NCBI GenBank assembly: GCA_030747035.1
Contig: JASLLM010000019.1
Location: 1 to 32,442, forward strand
Origin: Alphaproteobacteria bacterium
GTDB lineage: Bacteria > Pseudomonadota > Alphaproteobacteria > GCA-2731375
Direction: 5' to 3'
Length of the DNA: 32,442 nucleotides
Shown: piece after piece, positions 7,584-15,970 of the stretch
How positions within the stretch are numbered: the stretch's first letter is position 1
How the letters are laid out: the number at the start of each line of letters is the position of its first letter
Translations under genes and position numbers: made by a program
Notes under the pieces: model-generated
What the model was told of the DNA's origin: nothing
The model's database searches: none
Seen by the model: only the letters and a program-made list of their open reading frames with translations

Positions 7584-8828
7584 TCATGACAGCAGGTTTT
7601 TGTGGAATTCACCGTCTTTCATGATGACCGACAAACCCTCGCCGTCGCGCGCCAACAGATCGATATCCTCCATCGGGTTGCCGTCAACGACCAGGATATC
7701 CGCCAGTGCACCCGGTTTGATAACACCGATCTTGTCCTTCTGCCCGACAATTTCGCCATTCATCGCGGTGACCTGGTTGAGGAGTTCCAGGTTGGAGAAG
7801 ACGCTGGAGCGCAATCCGAACTCAGTGCATTGCCGGGGATGCAGGTCACCTATCAGGTCGGTGCCGAAACCAACCCGCACGCCGGCGCGCTTCATATGGT
7901 TCAGCCGGTCGATGGCCTGATCAGCGATCAGTTCAAGCTTGGCCAACGACTCCCTGGGCAGGCCCATGGCCTCGCCCTCATCCGCCATGCCGAAAATTAC
8001 AGCCAGGGTCGGTACGATGTAGGTCCCCTTGTCCGCCGCCATGTTGGCGGTATCGGCTTCAATCAACGTGCCATGCTCAACACCGTGCACGCCCAGTTCA
8101 ATGACCCGCTTGATGCCCTGGTCGGGATGGACATGGGCTGTGCAATAGACGTGATGGTTCTCGACCTCCTCAACGATGGCGCGGACTTCGTCCCTGGAGA
8201 ACTGGATCCCGTCCAGCGGATCGGAGACCGAGCTGATACCGCCCGAGCCGCAGAATTTGATGAACGAGGCGCCCCGGCGCAGTTGTTCCCGGATCACCCG
8301 GCGCACCACATCGACTCCATCGACGATGACGCCGAGGGGATTGGTGAAACAACAGCCGCACATCACGGCCTCATTGTCCTGCTGGCTGTAATCCAGGTGA
8401 TGGCGCATATCGATGTGCCCGCCGGTCTGGCTTAGCGCTTTTTCGCAGTAGTAGAGGCGCGGCGCCGTAATCAGGCGCCGGTCGATGGCCAGCCACAGAC
8501 CAAAGTCGGCCCCGCCCGTGTCACGCACGGAGGTAAAACCACGGTCCAGCATGTCGCGCAGAATATTGGCGGCATGATGGGCGTACATGGTGGCCGGCAG
8601 ACGTTGCAGCCGGTTCATGTTCACGTCCTGGAAGTAGGCATGAATATGGGCATCGATCATGCCCGGCATCAGCACCCGCCCGCCGCAATCGATTACCGTG
8701 GCGTTCGGATCTTCAATCGGAGCATCGCTGACGTCCTTGATCTTGCCGTCCGCGACGACGACGGATTTGCCCCGCAGCAAATCCTTGGACGAACCGTCAA
8801 AGATGTCTGCGTTGGTAAATACGATCAT
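7584..8828 (-). CDS. Metal-dependent amidohydrolase family protein
   Basis: This 414-residue enzyme is of the amidohydrolase superfamily, in the imidazolonepropionase / Xaa-Pro dipeptidase-like group that hydrolyses amide or ring C-N bonds in the cytoplasm. Metal-site residues are visible: H61 and H63 (DAHIH), K191 in FIKFCGSGG (the lysine usually carboxylated), H232 (AHVH), H252 (VEHG) and D324 (FGTD). The N- and C-terminal strands form the usual beta-sandwich (GKSVVVADGKIKDV and GALADILVVDGNP). The start is 2 bp after the acyl-CoA dehydrogenase stop, with AGGA and AGGG upstream, so it is the last gene of that unit. The substrate is unknown. Confidence 0.92.
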   Translation of the reverse strand: MIVFTNADIFDGSSKDLLRGKSVVVADGKIKDVSDAPIEDPNATVIDCGGRVLMPGMIDAHIHAYFQDVNMNRLQRLPATMYAHHAANILRDMLDRGFTSVRDTGGADFGLWLAIDRRLITAPRLYYCEKALSQTGGHIDMRHHLDYSQQDNEAVMCGCCFTNPLGVIVDGVDVVRRVIREQLRRGASFIKFCGSGGISSVSDPLDGIQFSRDEVRAIVEEVENHHVYCTAHVHPDQGIKRVIELGVHGVEHGTLIEADTANMAADKGTYIVPTLAVIFGMADEGEAMGLPRESLAKLELIADQAIDRLNHMKRAGVRVGFGTDLIGDLHPRQCTEFGLRSSVFSNLELLNQVTAMNGEIVGQKDKIGVIKPGALADILVVDGNPMEDIDLLARDGEGLSVIMKDGEFHKNLLS

Positions 8829-8830
8829 CC

Positions 8831-10102
8831 CTAATCCTCTCTGGGCGGTACGTAGCGGCTTTGCCGGTAGCCTTCAGGAATGACGTTGTTGCCCCGCTCC
8901 TCGCCAGCCCGCTTGATCTCGTAGCGGGCCACGGCACGCAGGTGCACCTCATCAGGGCCATCCAGGATTTGCAAGGCGCGGCCCCAGCTCCACAGATAGG
9001 GCAGTGGCGTATCCGGCGACAGGCCCATGGCGCCAAAGACCTGGATTGCACGGTTGATAATCTTGGTCTGCAGGGGCGGCACCAGCGCGGTGATCATGGA
9101 AATCTCCCGCCGTGCCTCCCGGTTGCCAACTTGATCGATCATCCAGGCGGTCTTCAGCACCAGCAGGCGGGCCTGTTCGATCTCGATACGGGCCTCGGCG
9201 ATCCAGTCGCCGATATTGCCGTATTCGTGCAGATATTTGCCGAAGGCGCGGCGTTCCAGGGCGCGCTGGCACATCAGATCCAGGGCCACCTCGCACTGCC
9301 CGATGGAGCGCATGCAATGATGGATGCGTCCCGGCCCCAGACGGGCCTGGGCCAGGGCAAAACCGGCCCCCTCCTCGCCCAGCAAATTCTTCGCCGGCAC
9401 ACGGACGCCGCGGAAGACCACCTCGCAGGTCCCTTCCGGCGCCAGATGGTTCATGTAGGAGATATTCCGCTCAATCTCGATGCCGGGCGTGTCCATGGGG
9501 AACATCACCTGGCTGTGGCGTTTGTGCGGTGGGCCGTCGGGATCGGTCACCCCAAGCACGATGCCCACCTTGGCACGCGGGTCCAGGGCGTTGGTAATAA
9601 ACCATTTACGCCCGTCCAGGACATATTCATCGCCGTCCCGGCGGATATTGAACTGGATGTTGGTGGCGTCCGAGGAGGCAACGTCAGGCTCCGTCATCAT
9701 GAAGCAGGAGCGGATCTCGCCCTCGAACAACGGCATCAGCCAGCGTTCCCGCTGTTCCGGCGTGGCGAACAGATTGAGCAGCTCCATGTTGCCGGAGTCC
9801 GGGGCGTTGCAGTTGAACACTTCCGAGGCCCAATAGACCCGGCCCATGATCTCCGCCAACGGTGCGTATTCCAGATTACTCAGGCCAACACCCGGCGCAT
9901 CGTCGGGCAAGGCGGACAGGAAGAAATTCCACAGCCCTTCGTCCTTGGCCAGGGCCTTCAAATCCTCGACCACCTGCGGCGGATAGATGCCGTTGGAAAC
10001 AGCCTCGTGATAGGCATGTTCATGAGGCAGGACGTAATCCTGCATGAACCGGCGCACCCGGTCCTGCAATTCGACCGATCGTTTCGAAAACGCGAAATCC
10101 AT
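8831..10102 (-). CDS. Acyl-CoA dehydrogenase family protein
   Basis: This 423-residue FAD enzyme oxidises acyl-CoA thioesters at the alpha-beta bond or performs related flavin chemistry. Hallmarks are CFMMTEPDVASSDATNI (flavin and substrate contact), LDGRKWFITNA, and the C-terminal helical bundle with RRAFGKYL and IQVFGAMGLSPDTPLP. The length and the N-terminus with KALAKDEGLWNFFL fit the ACAD10/11-like branch. ATG at 10102 has AGGGA nine bases upstream. It lies between an MFS gene (109 bp upstream) and the amidohydrolase (2 bp downstream). The electron acceptor would be ETF, which is not encoded here. Confidence 0.93.
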   Translation of the reverse strand: MDFAFSKRSVELQDRVRRFMQDYVLPHEHAYHEAVSNGIYPPQVVEDLKALAKDEGLWNFFLSALPDDAPGVGLSNLEYAPLAEIMGRVYWASEVFNCNAPDSGNMELLNLFATPEQRERWLMPLFEGEIRSCFMMTEPDVASSDATNIQFNIRRDGDEYVLDGRKWFITNALDPRAKVGIVLGVTDPDGPPHKRHSQVMFPMDTPGIEIERNISYMNHLAPEGTCEVVFRGVRVPAKNLLGEEGAGFALAQARLGPGRIHHCMRSIGQCEVALDLMCQRALERRAFGKYLHEYGNIGDWIAEARIEIEQARLLVLKTAWMIDQVGNREARREISMITALVPPLQTKIINRAIQVFGAMGLSPDTPLPYLWSWGRALQILDGPDEVHLRAVARYEIKRAGEERGNNVIPEGYRQSRYVPPRED

Positions 10103-10170
10103 AAACTATTTATCCCTAAATACTCTAGCGATGGCTGAACCTAACGGGCGGGCATGGAGCTTACCTTGAT

Positions 10171-10186
10171 CAGTATCAAAATACTG
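10171..10186. repeat. Short hairpin between MFS and dehydrogenase genes
   Basis: CAGTAT and ATACTG form a perfect 6-bp stem with a 4-base loop in the 109-bp gap. It could be a processing or attenuation hairpin, or chance. Confidence 0.3.
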
Positions 10187-10211
10187 CCAGCCCTCACCCT
10201 GGCGCCGCAAA

Positions 10212-11390
10212 TCATTCGGCGGCGGGCGCCTGCGCCGAAACGCTACTCCGCTTCGGCGTCGCCACCGCCAGGACAACCGCCACCAGCGAGAAAGCGCTGG
10301 CCAGCAGGAAGGCGTTGGCCAGATCGCTCTCCCCCGCCAGCCCGGCCAGGACCGCCGCGGAAGCGGCAAAACCTTCCATGGCGGCGAACGCCAAGCCCAG
10401 GCTGGTGCCTTCGCGTCCGCCGGCGTGATCGAGCGCCGCCGCCAGCAACACGGCCCGAATGGCCACCAGGACGGTCAGCGCCACACCCAGGGCAAAAACC
10501 GTGAGCACGAAAGCGGATGACAGCCAGGCCACCAACGATGCGCCGGCCGCGATCCCGTTGGCAAGAATAATCAACGGCCGCCGTCCGACGTTGTCGGATA
10601 TTTTCCCCATCCACGGTTGCGCCAGGGCGCCGACAAGCATCATGGCCGCCATGACGAGCGCCGTCTCCAACCAGCCAAGGTCGTGGTTGGCCTTGAGGTA
10701 CAGCGGCGTCATCGCAATGATGGCAAACAGACCCATGTTGTAAGCGACAAACAGCGCGATAACCCGCAGCCCCGTCCTGTTGCTCCAGACCCGCCAGATC
10801 GCGGCAAAATCAGCCCGCGTCGGCCGGCTGTTGACGTGACGCGGCACATGCCGGCTGATGAATAGGAAGGCGCATCCCATGAGCAGGGTCGGGATCGCCA
10901 GCACCCGTATCGCGACCTGCCAATCCCACAGGGCCAATAGCAACCCTGCTGCCGGCAATGCAATGGTCTGTGAAAAATAACCACCAATGGCATGCACACC
11001 GAGGGCATAGGCGCGCCTTGCCCGGTGCATCTGCGTCAGCACGCCCGTTGCAATGGGATGCCAGGCGGCGTCCCCCATGCCGGCGATTGAGATGACAATG
11101 GCAAAGGCCCAAAAACCGTCAACGAACGAAGCCGTCAGATAACCGAAGCCGACCCAGAAAAACGTCGCCGCCAGCAGGACACCGCGGTTGGCCACATGAT
11201 CAGCCAGCAGACCCGCCGGGAAATAGGCCAGCGAGGCGCCGACGCTGTGAAGCATGAACAACAACCCGATCTCGGCCGGCGACAACCCCATGCCCGTGCC
11301 AAACGCCGGGATCAGGATGTACATCGCAATCGGCACCAGATCATTGGCGCAATGACCGCAGGAGAATGCGATGAGGAGGTTGGGTTTCAT
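10212..11390 (-). CDS. MFS transporter
   Basis: A 392-residue, 12-helix major facilitator. The N-terminal half carries the YFPAGLLADHVANRGVL loop, and the C-terminal half has the cognate MGKISDNVGRRPLII loop between helices 8 and 9. It starts at ATG 11390, sharing ATGA with the stop of the MetX-like hydrolase gene, a typical coupled overlap; a longer upstream reading is therefore rejected. Context suggests uptake or export of the compound handled by this catabolic block. It is not closely similar to the EntS-like transporter at 3016. The substrate is unknown. Confidence 0.9.
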   Translation of the reverse strand: MKPNLLIAFSCGHCANDLVPIAMYILIPAFGTGMGLSPAEIGLLFMLHSVGASLAYFPAGLLADHVANRGVLLAATFFWVGFGYLTASFVDGFWAFAIVISIAGMGDAAWHPIATGVLTQMHRARRAYALGVHAIGGYFSQTIALPAAGLLLALWDWQVAIRVLAIPTLLMGCAFLFISRHVPRHVNSRPTRADFAAIWRVWSNRTGLRVIALFVAYNMGLFAIIAMTPLYLKANHDLGWLETALVMAAMMLVGALAQPWMGKISDNVGRRPLIILANGIAAGASLVAWLSSAFVLTVFALGVALTVLVAIRAVLLAAALDHAGGREGTSLGLAFAAMEGFAASAAVLAGLAGESDLANAFLLASAFSLVAVVLAVATPKRSSVSAQAPAAE

Positions 11391-12412
11391 CGGCCCTCGA
11401 GGAAGGTTTTCAGGGCCGGAGCCCACTGTCGCCAGGCCTCGGTTGGGGCCAGGTGGCCATAGGGGCTATCGATCTCCTCATAGCTGGCATCGACGCCGCT
11501 GGCCAAAAAGTGCGCCATGGTTGGTTCCGCCAGCTCATCCGCCGGGAAGCGTTTGTCGGTGTTGGAGAGCACATAAAGCAGCGGCGCCTTCATGTTGGCG
11601 GCATCGTCCCAGGCATTGAAACGCACTGCCGCCCGGCGCAACACGATCAAGGCATTGGCATCGAACTGCGCGGCCCAGTCGCGGCCGCGTTTTTCCAGCT
11701 CCGCCGTCGCCGCAGCTTCGCTGCCCAGTTTGTCGAGAAGGGCGCGGTCGACATCATAGCTGCGCAAAGTTTGCACCCGCAGACTGGCCAGCATTTCCAA
11801 GATGCAGCTACCTTGGGCGTCGTCATAGTAATCACCGCCGTTCCAACCTGGCGACTGGGCAAAGTAATCCTCGATCTCCGCGATGCTCTCCGGCCCGCCG
11901 CGGCTCCGGTTCCAGGTTGCCACCGGAACCAGGGCACGCATGCGGCCGGGATGGCTGACGCCCCATTGGAAGGTCAGATAGCCGCCATAGGAAAAACCGA
12001 TCACGGCGGCCAACGCGCCGATGCCCAGATGATCCAGCAGCAAACCTTGCGCCGTCACCATGTCACCGGTGGTAATCTCCGGAAATGCGGGACCAAAGGG
12101 CCGGCCCGTGGCCGGGTTCGTGCTGCCCGGTCCCGTGCTGCCAAAGGCCGAGCCGATCATATTGCTGCAGACGACGAAATAGCGGTCGGTGTCGACGGCC
12201 CGCCCCGGGCCGATCAAATTGTACCACCAGCCCGCCTCGTCGCCCGCCGCGTGCGGGTTGGAGGTATAACCGTGGCAGAGCAGGATTGCGTTGCTGGCAT
12301 CCGCATTTAGCGCACCGTAGGTCTCGTATGCCAAGTGCAACGGGGCCAGTTTACCGCCCAGCTCCAAATCAAAATCCGGCACATCGAACAGCGTCGACGT
12401 CGAAAGCAGCAT
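11387..12412 (-). CDS. Alpha/beta hydrolase, homoserine O-acetyltransferase (MetX)-like
   Basis: A 341-residue alpha/beta-hydrolase in the MetX-like family. The catalytic triad is readable: S141 in GFSYGGY, D286 in LSNTDKRFP and H320 in SPYGHLAP. MetX features include LAYETYGALNADASNAILLCHGYT at the start and NMIGSAFGSTGPGSTNPATG in the middle. The nucleophile elbow has Tyr where true MetX usually has Met (GGSMGG). With the catabolic neighbours, this suggests an esterase, thioesterase or acyltransferase acting on another compound rather than methionine synthesis. GGGAG precedes the ATG at good spacing. It is first in a unit with the MFS and acyl-CoA dehydrogenase genes and divergent from an SDR gene. 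Confidence 0.88.
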   Translation of the reverse strand: MLLSTSTLFDVPDFDLELGGKLAPLHLAYETYGALNADASNAILLCHGYTSNPHAAGDEAGWWYNLIGPGRAVDTDRYFVVCSNMIGSAFGSTGPGSTNPATGRPFGPAFPEITTGDMVTAQGLLLDHLGIGALAAVIGFSYGGYLTFQWGVSHPGRMRALVPVATWNRSRGGPESIAEIEDYFAQSPGWNGGDYYDDAQGSCILEMLASLRVQTLRSYDVDRALLDKLGSEAAATAELEKRGRDWAAQFDANALIVLRRAAVRFNAWDDAANMKAPLLYVLSNTDKRFPADELAEPTMAHFLASGVDASYEEIDSPYGHLAPTEAWRQWAPALKTFLEGR

Positions 12413-12465
12413 ACTCTTCTCCCCGGCAATTCACCGGCCATCGTAGCATGAGCGGTCCAATTTGC

Positions 12466-12471
12466 TATGAT
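12466..12471 (+). promoter_or_regulatory. Candidate -10 box of the SDR operon
   Basis: TGC-TATGAT in the 85-bp divergent gap resembles an extended -10 element placed about 27 bp before the SDR start. No good -35 was seen, so this is tentative. Confidence 0.3.
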
Positions 12472-12497
12472 CCCGGCAACGGCGGGGAGATAGCGAC

Positions 12498-13253
12498 ATG
12501 GATTCCAAACCATTGGCGGGCAAGATCGCATTGGTGACGGGCGCGGGCCAGAACATCGGGCGCGCCATCGCCCACGACCTGGCCCGGGACGGCGCCACGG
12601 TGATGGTGAACGGGCGAGGAAACCTGGCGGCGATCGAAAGCGTGGCCGCCGAAATCAATGCCGCCGGCGGCAAGGCTCAGTCGCATCTGGCGGATGTTTC
12701 CGACGAAGGCGCGGTGCGGGACATGATCTCCCACCTTGTGGAGGAAGCAGGCGGCATCGACATTCTGGTCAGCAACGCCGGCCTGCGCCGGCAGACGCCG
12801 TTCGTCGAGATGTCTTTTGATGAATGGCGGGAAATCCTGTCCGTGGCCCTGGACGGCGCCTTTCTGTTAAGCCGCCATGCGGTGCCCCATATGAAGGCAC
12901 GGGGCGGCGGCGCCATTGTCGCCATGAGCGGCATTTCCAACCATATCGGCGCAAAAGAACGCGCCCACGTCAATGCCTCGAAAGCCGGCCTGGAAGGCTT
13001 CATGCGCGGCCTGGCCATGGAACTGGCGGCGGACAATATCACCGCCAATATCGTCGCGCCCGGCGCCATCGATACGGTGCGCGGTGCCGCCGCCGGGGCC
13101 CGGCCGCCCGGCGTGCATGATCGAATTCCACTGGGCCGGGCGGGCACGGTGGATGAAATATCCGCCATGGTGCGCCACCTTGTCGGGGCCCAGGGCGGTT
13201 ACGTCACCGGACAATGCATCCACGTCAACGGCGGCATATTCCTCGGCCACTAG
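12498..13253 (+). CDS. SDR-family protein with altered catalytic Tyr
   Basis: A 251-residue classical short-chain dehydrogenase fold. The NAD(P) loop TGAGQNIG is at residues 14-21, the NAG motif (SNAG) near 93, the Ser strand VAMSGISN near 140-147, and the C-terminal GQCIHVNGG. The active-site motif normally read as YxxxK is here V-N-A-S-K (AHVNASKAG), so the Tyr four residues before the Lys is Val, with a His one place further upstream. It may therefore be an altered catalyst or a non-redox member. GGGGAG sits upstream of ATG 12498. It heads a plus-strand unit with nitroreductase and RraA-like genes. Confidence 0.9.
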   Translation: MDSKPLAGKIALVTGAGQNIGRAIAHDLARDGATVMVNGRGNLAAIESVAAEINAAGGKAQSHLADVSDEGAVRDMISHLVEEAGGIDILVSNAGLRRQTPFVEMSFDEWREILSVALDGAFLLSRHAVPHMKARGGGAIVAMSGISNHIGAKERAHVNASKAGLEGFMRGLAMELAADNITANIVAPGAIDTVRGAAAGARPPGVHDRIPLGRAGTVDEISAMVRHLVGAQGGYVTGQCIHVNGGIFLGH

Positions 13254-13268
13254 TTGGGAGATCAGATC

Positions 13269-14006
13269 ATGACGGATACCATGCCTTCACCCTATGATGC
13301 CCTGATGGATGTGGTGCGCGATAGGCGCACCTCCCGCGCCTTTGATCCAGATTTCGAAATCCCCCATGAACACTACGACATGATCCTGGAGGCGGCCCGC
13401 CATGGCCCCTCTGGCGCCAATTCGCAGCCATGGCATTTCATCGTCGTGACCGATCCGGCTATGAAGCAGCAACTTGGCGACTATTTCGTCGCGGAGGCGC
13501 GGCGGCGGGGCAAATTGAAGATGAAATTCCCGACACCGAATTACAGCGGCATGAAGACGGCGCCGGGGCTGATCGTCGTGGTCGGCGATTTCCGCTACAC
13601 CCGCGCTTTCCCGGTGCTGGGCGACGGCTCGGAACTGGACAAGATGTATCATCAGAACGCCGAGCGCATCCTGTTGCAAAGCGTGGCGGCGGCCACCATG
13701 TCGGCGCATCTGGCTGCCTCCGCCCTGGGCTATGCGGTCTGGTGGGTTACCGCCATCGGCCAGGAAGAGGCGCAGAATGCCTTCAAGCCGCTGATCGGCG
13801 TGCCGGAAGACCTGGCCGTCCTGGACATCATGTGCTTCGGCCCGCCGGCCCAGCCGCCCTATAAGCGCTGGAAGAAGGAGTTGGATGAAATCCGCAGTTG
13901 GGAGCGTTTCAACATGGCCAACTATCAGAGCATCGAGGATATCGAGGAATGGGTCCGCACCACCCGCGCCAAGGTGATGTACAAGGACGAAAGCAAAGTT
14001 GATTAG
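13269..14006 (+). CDS. Nitroreductase family protein
   Basis: A 245-residue FMN-dependent nitroreductase-fold protein. The family start VVRDRRTSRAFDPD and the FMN-binding ARHGPSGANSQPWHFIVV (about residues 45-62) are clear, as is the C-terminal pattern with LIGVPEDLAVLDIMCFGPPAQPP. The last segment ends in WVRTTRAKVMYKDE. Members reduce nitro groups, quinones or enals, or act as dehydrogenases and deiodinases. The ATG at 13269 has GGGAG eight bases upstream and lies 15 bp after the SDR stop; a TTG at 13254 abutting that stop is less likely. It is probably co-transcribed with the SDR and RraA-like genes. Confidence 0.92.
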   Translation: MTDTMPSPYDALMDVVRDRRTSRAFDPDFEIPHEHYDMILEAARHGPSGANSQPWHFIVVTDPAMKQQLGDYFVAEARRRGKLKMKFPTPNYSGMKTAPGLIVVVGDFRYTRAFPVLGDGSELDKMYHQNAERILLQSVAAATMSAHLAASALGYAVWWVTAIGQEEAQNAFKPLIGVPEDLAVLDIMCFGPPAQPPYKRWKKELDEIRSWERFNMANYQSIEDIEEWVRTTRAKVMYKDESKVD

Positions 14007-14023
14007 TAGGAGGAAGAGGCATC

Positions 14024-14770
14024 ATGGCTGCAGCCAAGAAACCGAAACGTGTCAGCAAGGCCGTCATCAAAAAGCTCAGGCGCGTTACAACCCCCACCCT
14101 GACGACGCAGTTGATGAGCAATCATGGTCTCAACAATGTCTCCCTGCGCAATGTCCTGCCCGTCGATCCCAGCCTGGGCGCTTTCGCCGGGCCGGCCTAT
14201 ACCCTGCGCTATATTCCCCTGCGCGAGGATCTGCACGCCAAACAATACCTGGACCATCCCGAAAACCTGATGACCCCGGCCGTCGAAGACATCCCCGCGG
14301 GATCGGTCATGGTCATGGATTCCAATGGCCGCAATGATGTCGGCATACTGGGCGGCAATATTCTGATGCGCCTGAAGATGCGCCAGGTCGCCGGCGCGGT
14401 AACCGATGGCGGCATGCGCGATATCCCGGAGATCGAGGACCTGGGCCTGCCGGTATCTTGCAGTGCGTCTGCCCCGCCACCCAGCTTCACCAAGCTGATG
14501 CTGGTCGAGGTGCAATGCCCGATCTCCTGCGGCGGCGTACCGATCTATCCCGGTGATATTATTGTTGGCGATGGGGAAGGCACCGTCGCCGTGCCGGCCG
14601 CCTTCGCCGCCTCCGTGGCCGAGGGCGGCCTGGCCCAGGACCATATCGAAGGCTGGATCAACAAGCAGTTGGCCAAGGGCAAGCCCATGCCCGGCCTGTA
14701 TCCGCCCTCCCCCAAGGTCCGCGCCGCCTATGAGCGCTGGGTCGCCGCCGGCGAACCGGACGAGGCGTAG
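14024..14770 (+). CDS. RraA-like / hydroxymethyl-oxoglutarate aldolase-fold protein
   Basis: A 248-residue protein of the RraA-like family, which includes 4-hydroxy-4-methyl-2-oxoglutarate aldolases and oxaloacetate decarboxylases as well as RNase E inhibitors. The active-site region is present: GILGGN at 107-112 and VTDGGMRD at 126-133 with R132-D133, the pair that binds the oxoacid and metal in the aldolases. The basic N-terminus (AAAKKPKRVSK) extends beyond the short RraA proteins. AGGAGGAAGAGG precedes the ATG. The catabolic neighbours favour an aldolase or decarboxylase role over RNase regulation. Its stop is 8 bp from that of the convergent LLM gene. Confidence 0.88.
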   Translation: MAAAKKPKRVSKAVIKKLRRVTTPTLTTQLMSNHGLNNVSLRNVLPVDPSLGAFAGPAYTLRYIPLREDLHAKQYLDHPENLMTPAVEDIPAGSVMVMDSNGRNDVGILGGNILMRLKMRQVAGAVTDGGMRDIPEIEDLGLPVSCSASAPPPSFTKLMLVEVQCPISCGGVPIYPGDIIVGDGEGTVAVPAAFAASVAEGGLAQDHIEGWINKQLAKGKPMPGLYPPSPKVRAAYERWVAAGEPDEA

Positions 14771-14778
14771 GCAGGCTG

Positions 14779-15927
14779 CTAAACCTTCCCCATCACGTCC
14801 TCGGCGAACCATTGCAACTGTTCCAGCATCACCGCCTGCGGCGTGCCCATTGACGATTGCACGTTGACGGCCTCCAGGCCGGGATATTTCTCCACCCGCT
14901 CCTGCAGGAATTCGACGAAACCCTCGGGCGGGCCGCAATACCAGGCACCGCGTTCGCAGGCGAATTCCAGGGAGGCCAGGCCACTATCCTCGAAACCGCC
15001 GCGCCGGCCCAAGGCCTGCAACTGTTCATCCTCCATGGGGCCCATGAAGCCCAGGGGAGCGAACATCTTGGCGTGTTCGTGGTAATAGGGCGTGGCCTCG
15101 GCGATGGCCTGCTCCCGGGTTGGCGCAAGGTGGAAGGAAATCCCGAAACACAGATCCGTGCCCAGGGGCGCATCGACGCCGGCGCGCTGCTGCGCCTGCT
15201 GAAAGGCGATCACCGAATTATCCGCCATCAGCGCGGAGCCGCCGCCGATCACCCCCTTGATGCCGTGCTTGAGCATGAAATCCAGGCCGCGCTCGGTGGC
15301 GCTGACCACCGGTTGCCAGCATTCCACCGGCAAGTTCAGGGGCCGGGGCACCAAGGTCAGTTCTTCCAGATCATAGCCGCGATAGGGCACCCGTGCCGGC
15401 AGGGTGTAATACTTGCCCTCGTGAGAAAACGACTCGTTGTTGAAGGCCTTGAAGATGATCTCAACCTGTTCCTCGAAGATTTCCCGGTTGGCGTCCTTGT
15501 CCAGCATGGGACCGCCCAGGCTTTCCACTTCGCGGGTGTGATAGCCGCGGCCAACGCCGAAGATCACCCTCCCCTTGGTCATGTGATCGGCCATGGCGAA
15601 ATCCTCGGCCAGGCGCAGGGGGTGCCACATGGGCGCGATGTTGAAGCCGCAGCCGATGCGCAGCTTCTCGGTCAGATGGGCCAGATGCACACCCATCATC
15701 AGCAGGTTGGGAATGCACTCGTAACCCTCGCGCTGAAAATGATGCTCCGCCAGCCACAGAGTATCGTAGCCCAGGCCATCCATGCATTTCGCCATGGCTT
15801 CCGTCTTGTCAAAGATCGTCGCCAATTGTTTGTCAGAATAACGCCGCTCGTTCGCCGGCGTGGCATCCGTCCCCATGTCGCCCAGGTCGATGTGACCGGC
15901 GAACAAACTCGAAAACCGTTTGATCAT
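14779..15927 (-). CDS. LLM class flavin-dependent oxidoreductase
   Basis: A 382-residue luciferase-like monooxygenase/oxidoreductase using F420 or reduced FMN. Family blocks are DTLWLAEHHFQREGY (about 54-68), LRIGCGFNIAPMWHPLRLAED (about 87-107), GRVIFGVGRGYHTREVE, and PVECWQPVVSATERGLDFM. The start is ATG 15927 with GGGGAG six bases upstream; a TTG at 15948 is rejected. It is the last gene of the minus-strand unit with two deacetylase-fold proteins, 43 bp after the second one. Such enzymes can oxygenate or cleave C-N, C-S or ring systems using a flavin reductase from elsewhere. The substrate is unknown. Confidence 0.92.
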   Translation of the reverse strand: MIKRFSSLFAGHIDLGDMGTDATPANERRYSDKQLATIFDKTEAMAKCMDGLGYDTLWLAEHHFQREGYECIPNLLMMGVHLAHLTEKLRIGCGFNIAPMWHPLRLAEDFAMADHMTKGRVIFGVGRGYHTREVESLGGPMLDKDANREIFEEQVEIIFKAFNNESFSHEGKYYTLPARVPYRGYDLEELTLVPRPLNLPVECWQPVVSATERGLDFMLKHGIKGVIGGGSALMADNSVIAFQQAQQRAGVDAPLGTDLCFGISFHLAPTREQAIAEATPYYHEHAKMFAPLGFMGPMEDEQLQALGRRGGFEDSGLASLEFACERGAWYCGPPEGFVEFLQERVEKYPGLEAVNVQSSMGTPQAVMLEQLQWFAEDVMGKV

Positions 15928-15970
15928 TTCGGGCTCCCCTTCCCCCAAGAAATTTCCTTCTGTTGATTGC

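Noticed and set aside
8861-10138. Long plus-strand frame opposite the acyl-CoA dehydrogenase gene
   Set aside because: The dehydrogenase on the minus strand has clear family motifs, and the antisense product has none.
14003-14938. Minus-strand frame opposite the RraA-like gene
   Set aside because: The RraA-like protein has conserved active-site residues and AGGAGG; the antisense product is compositionally biased.
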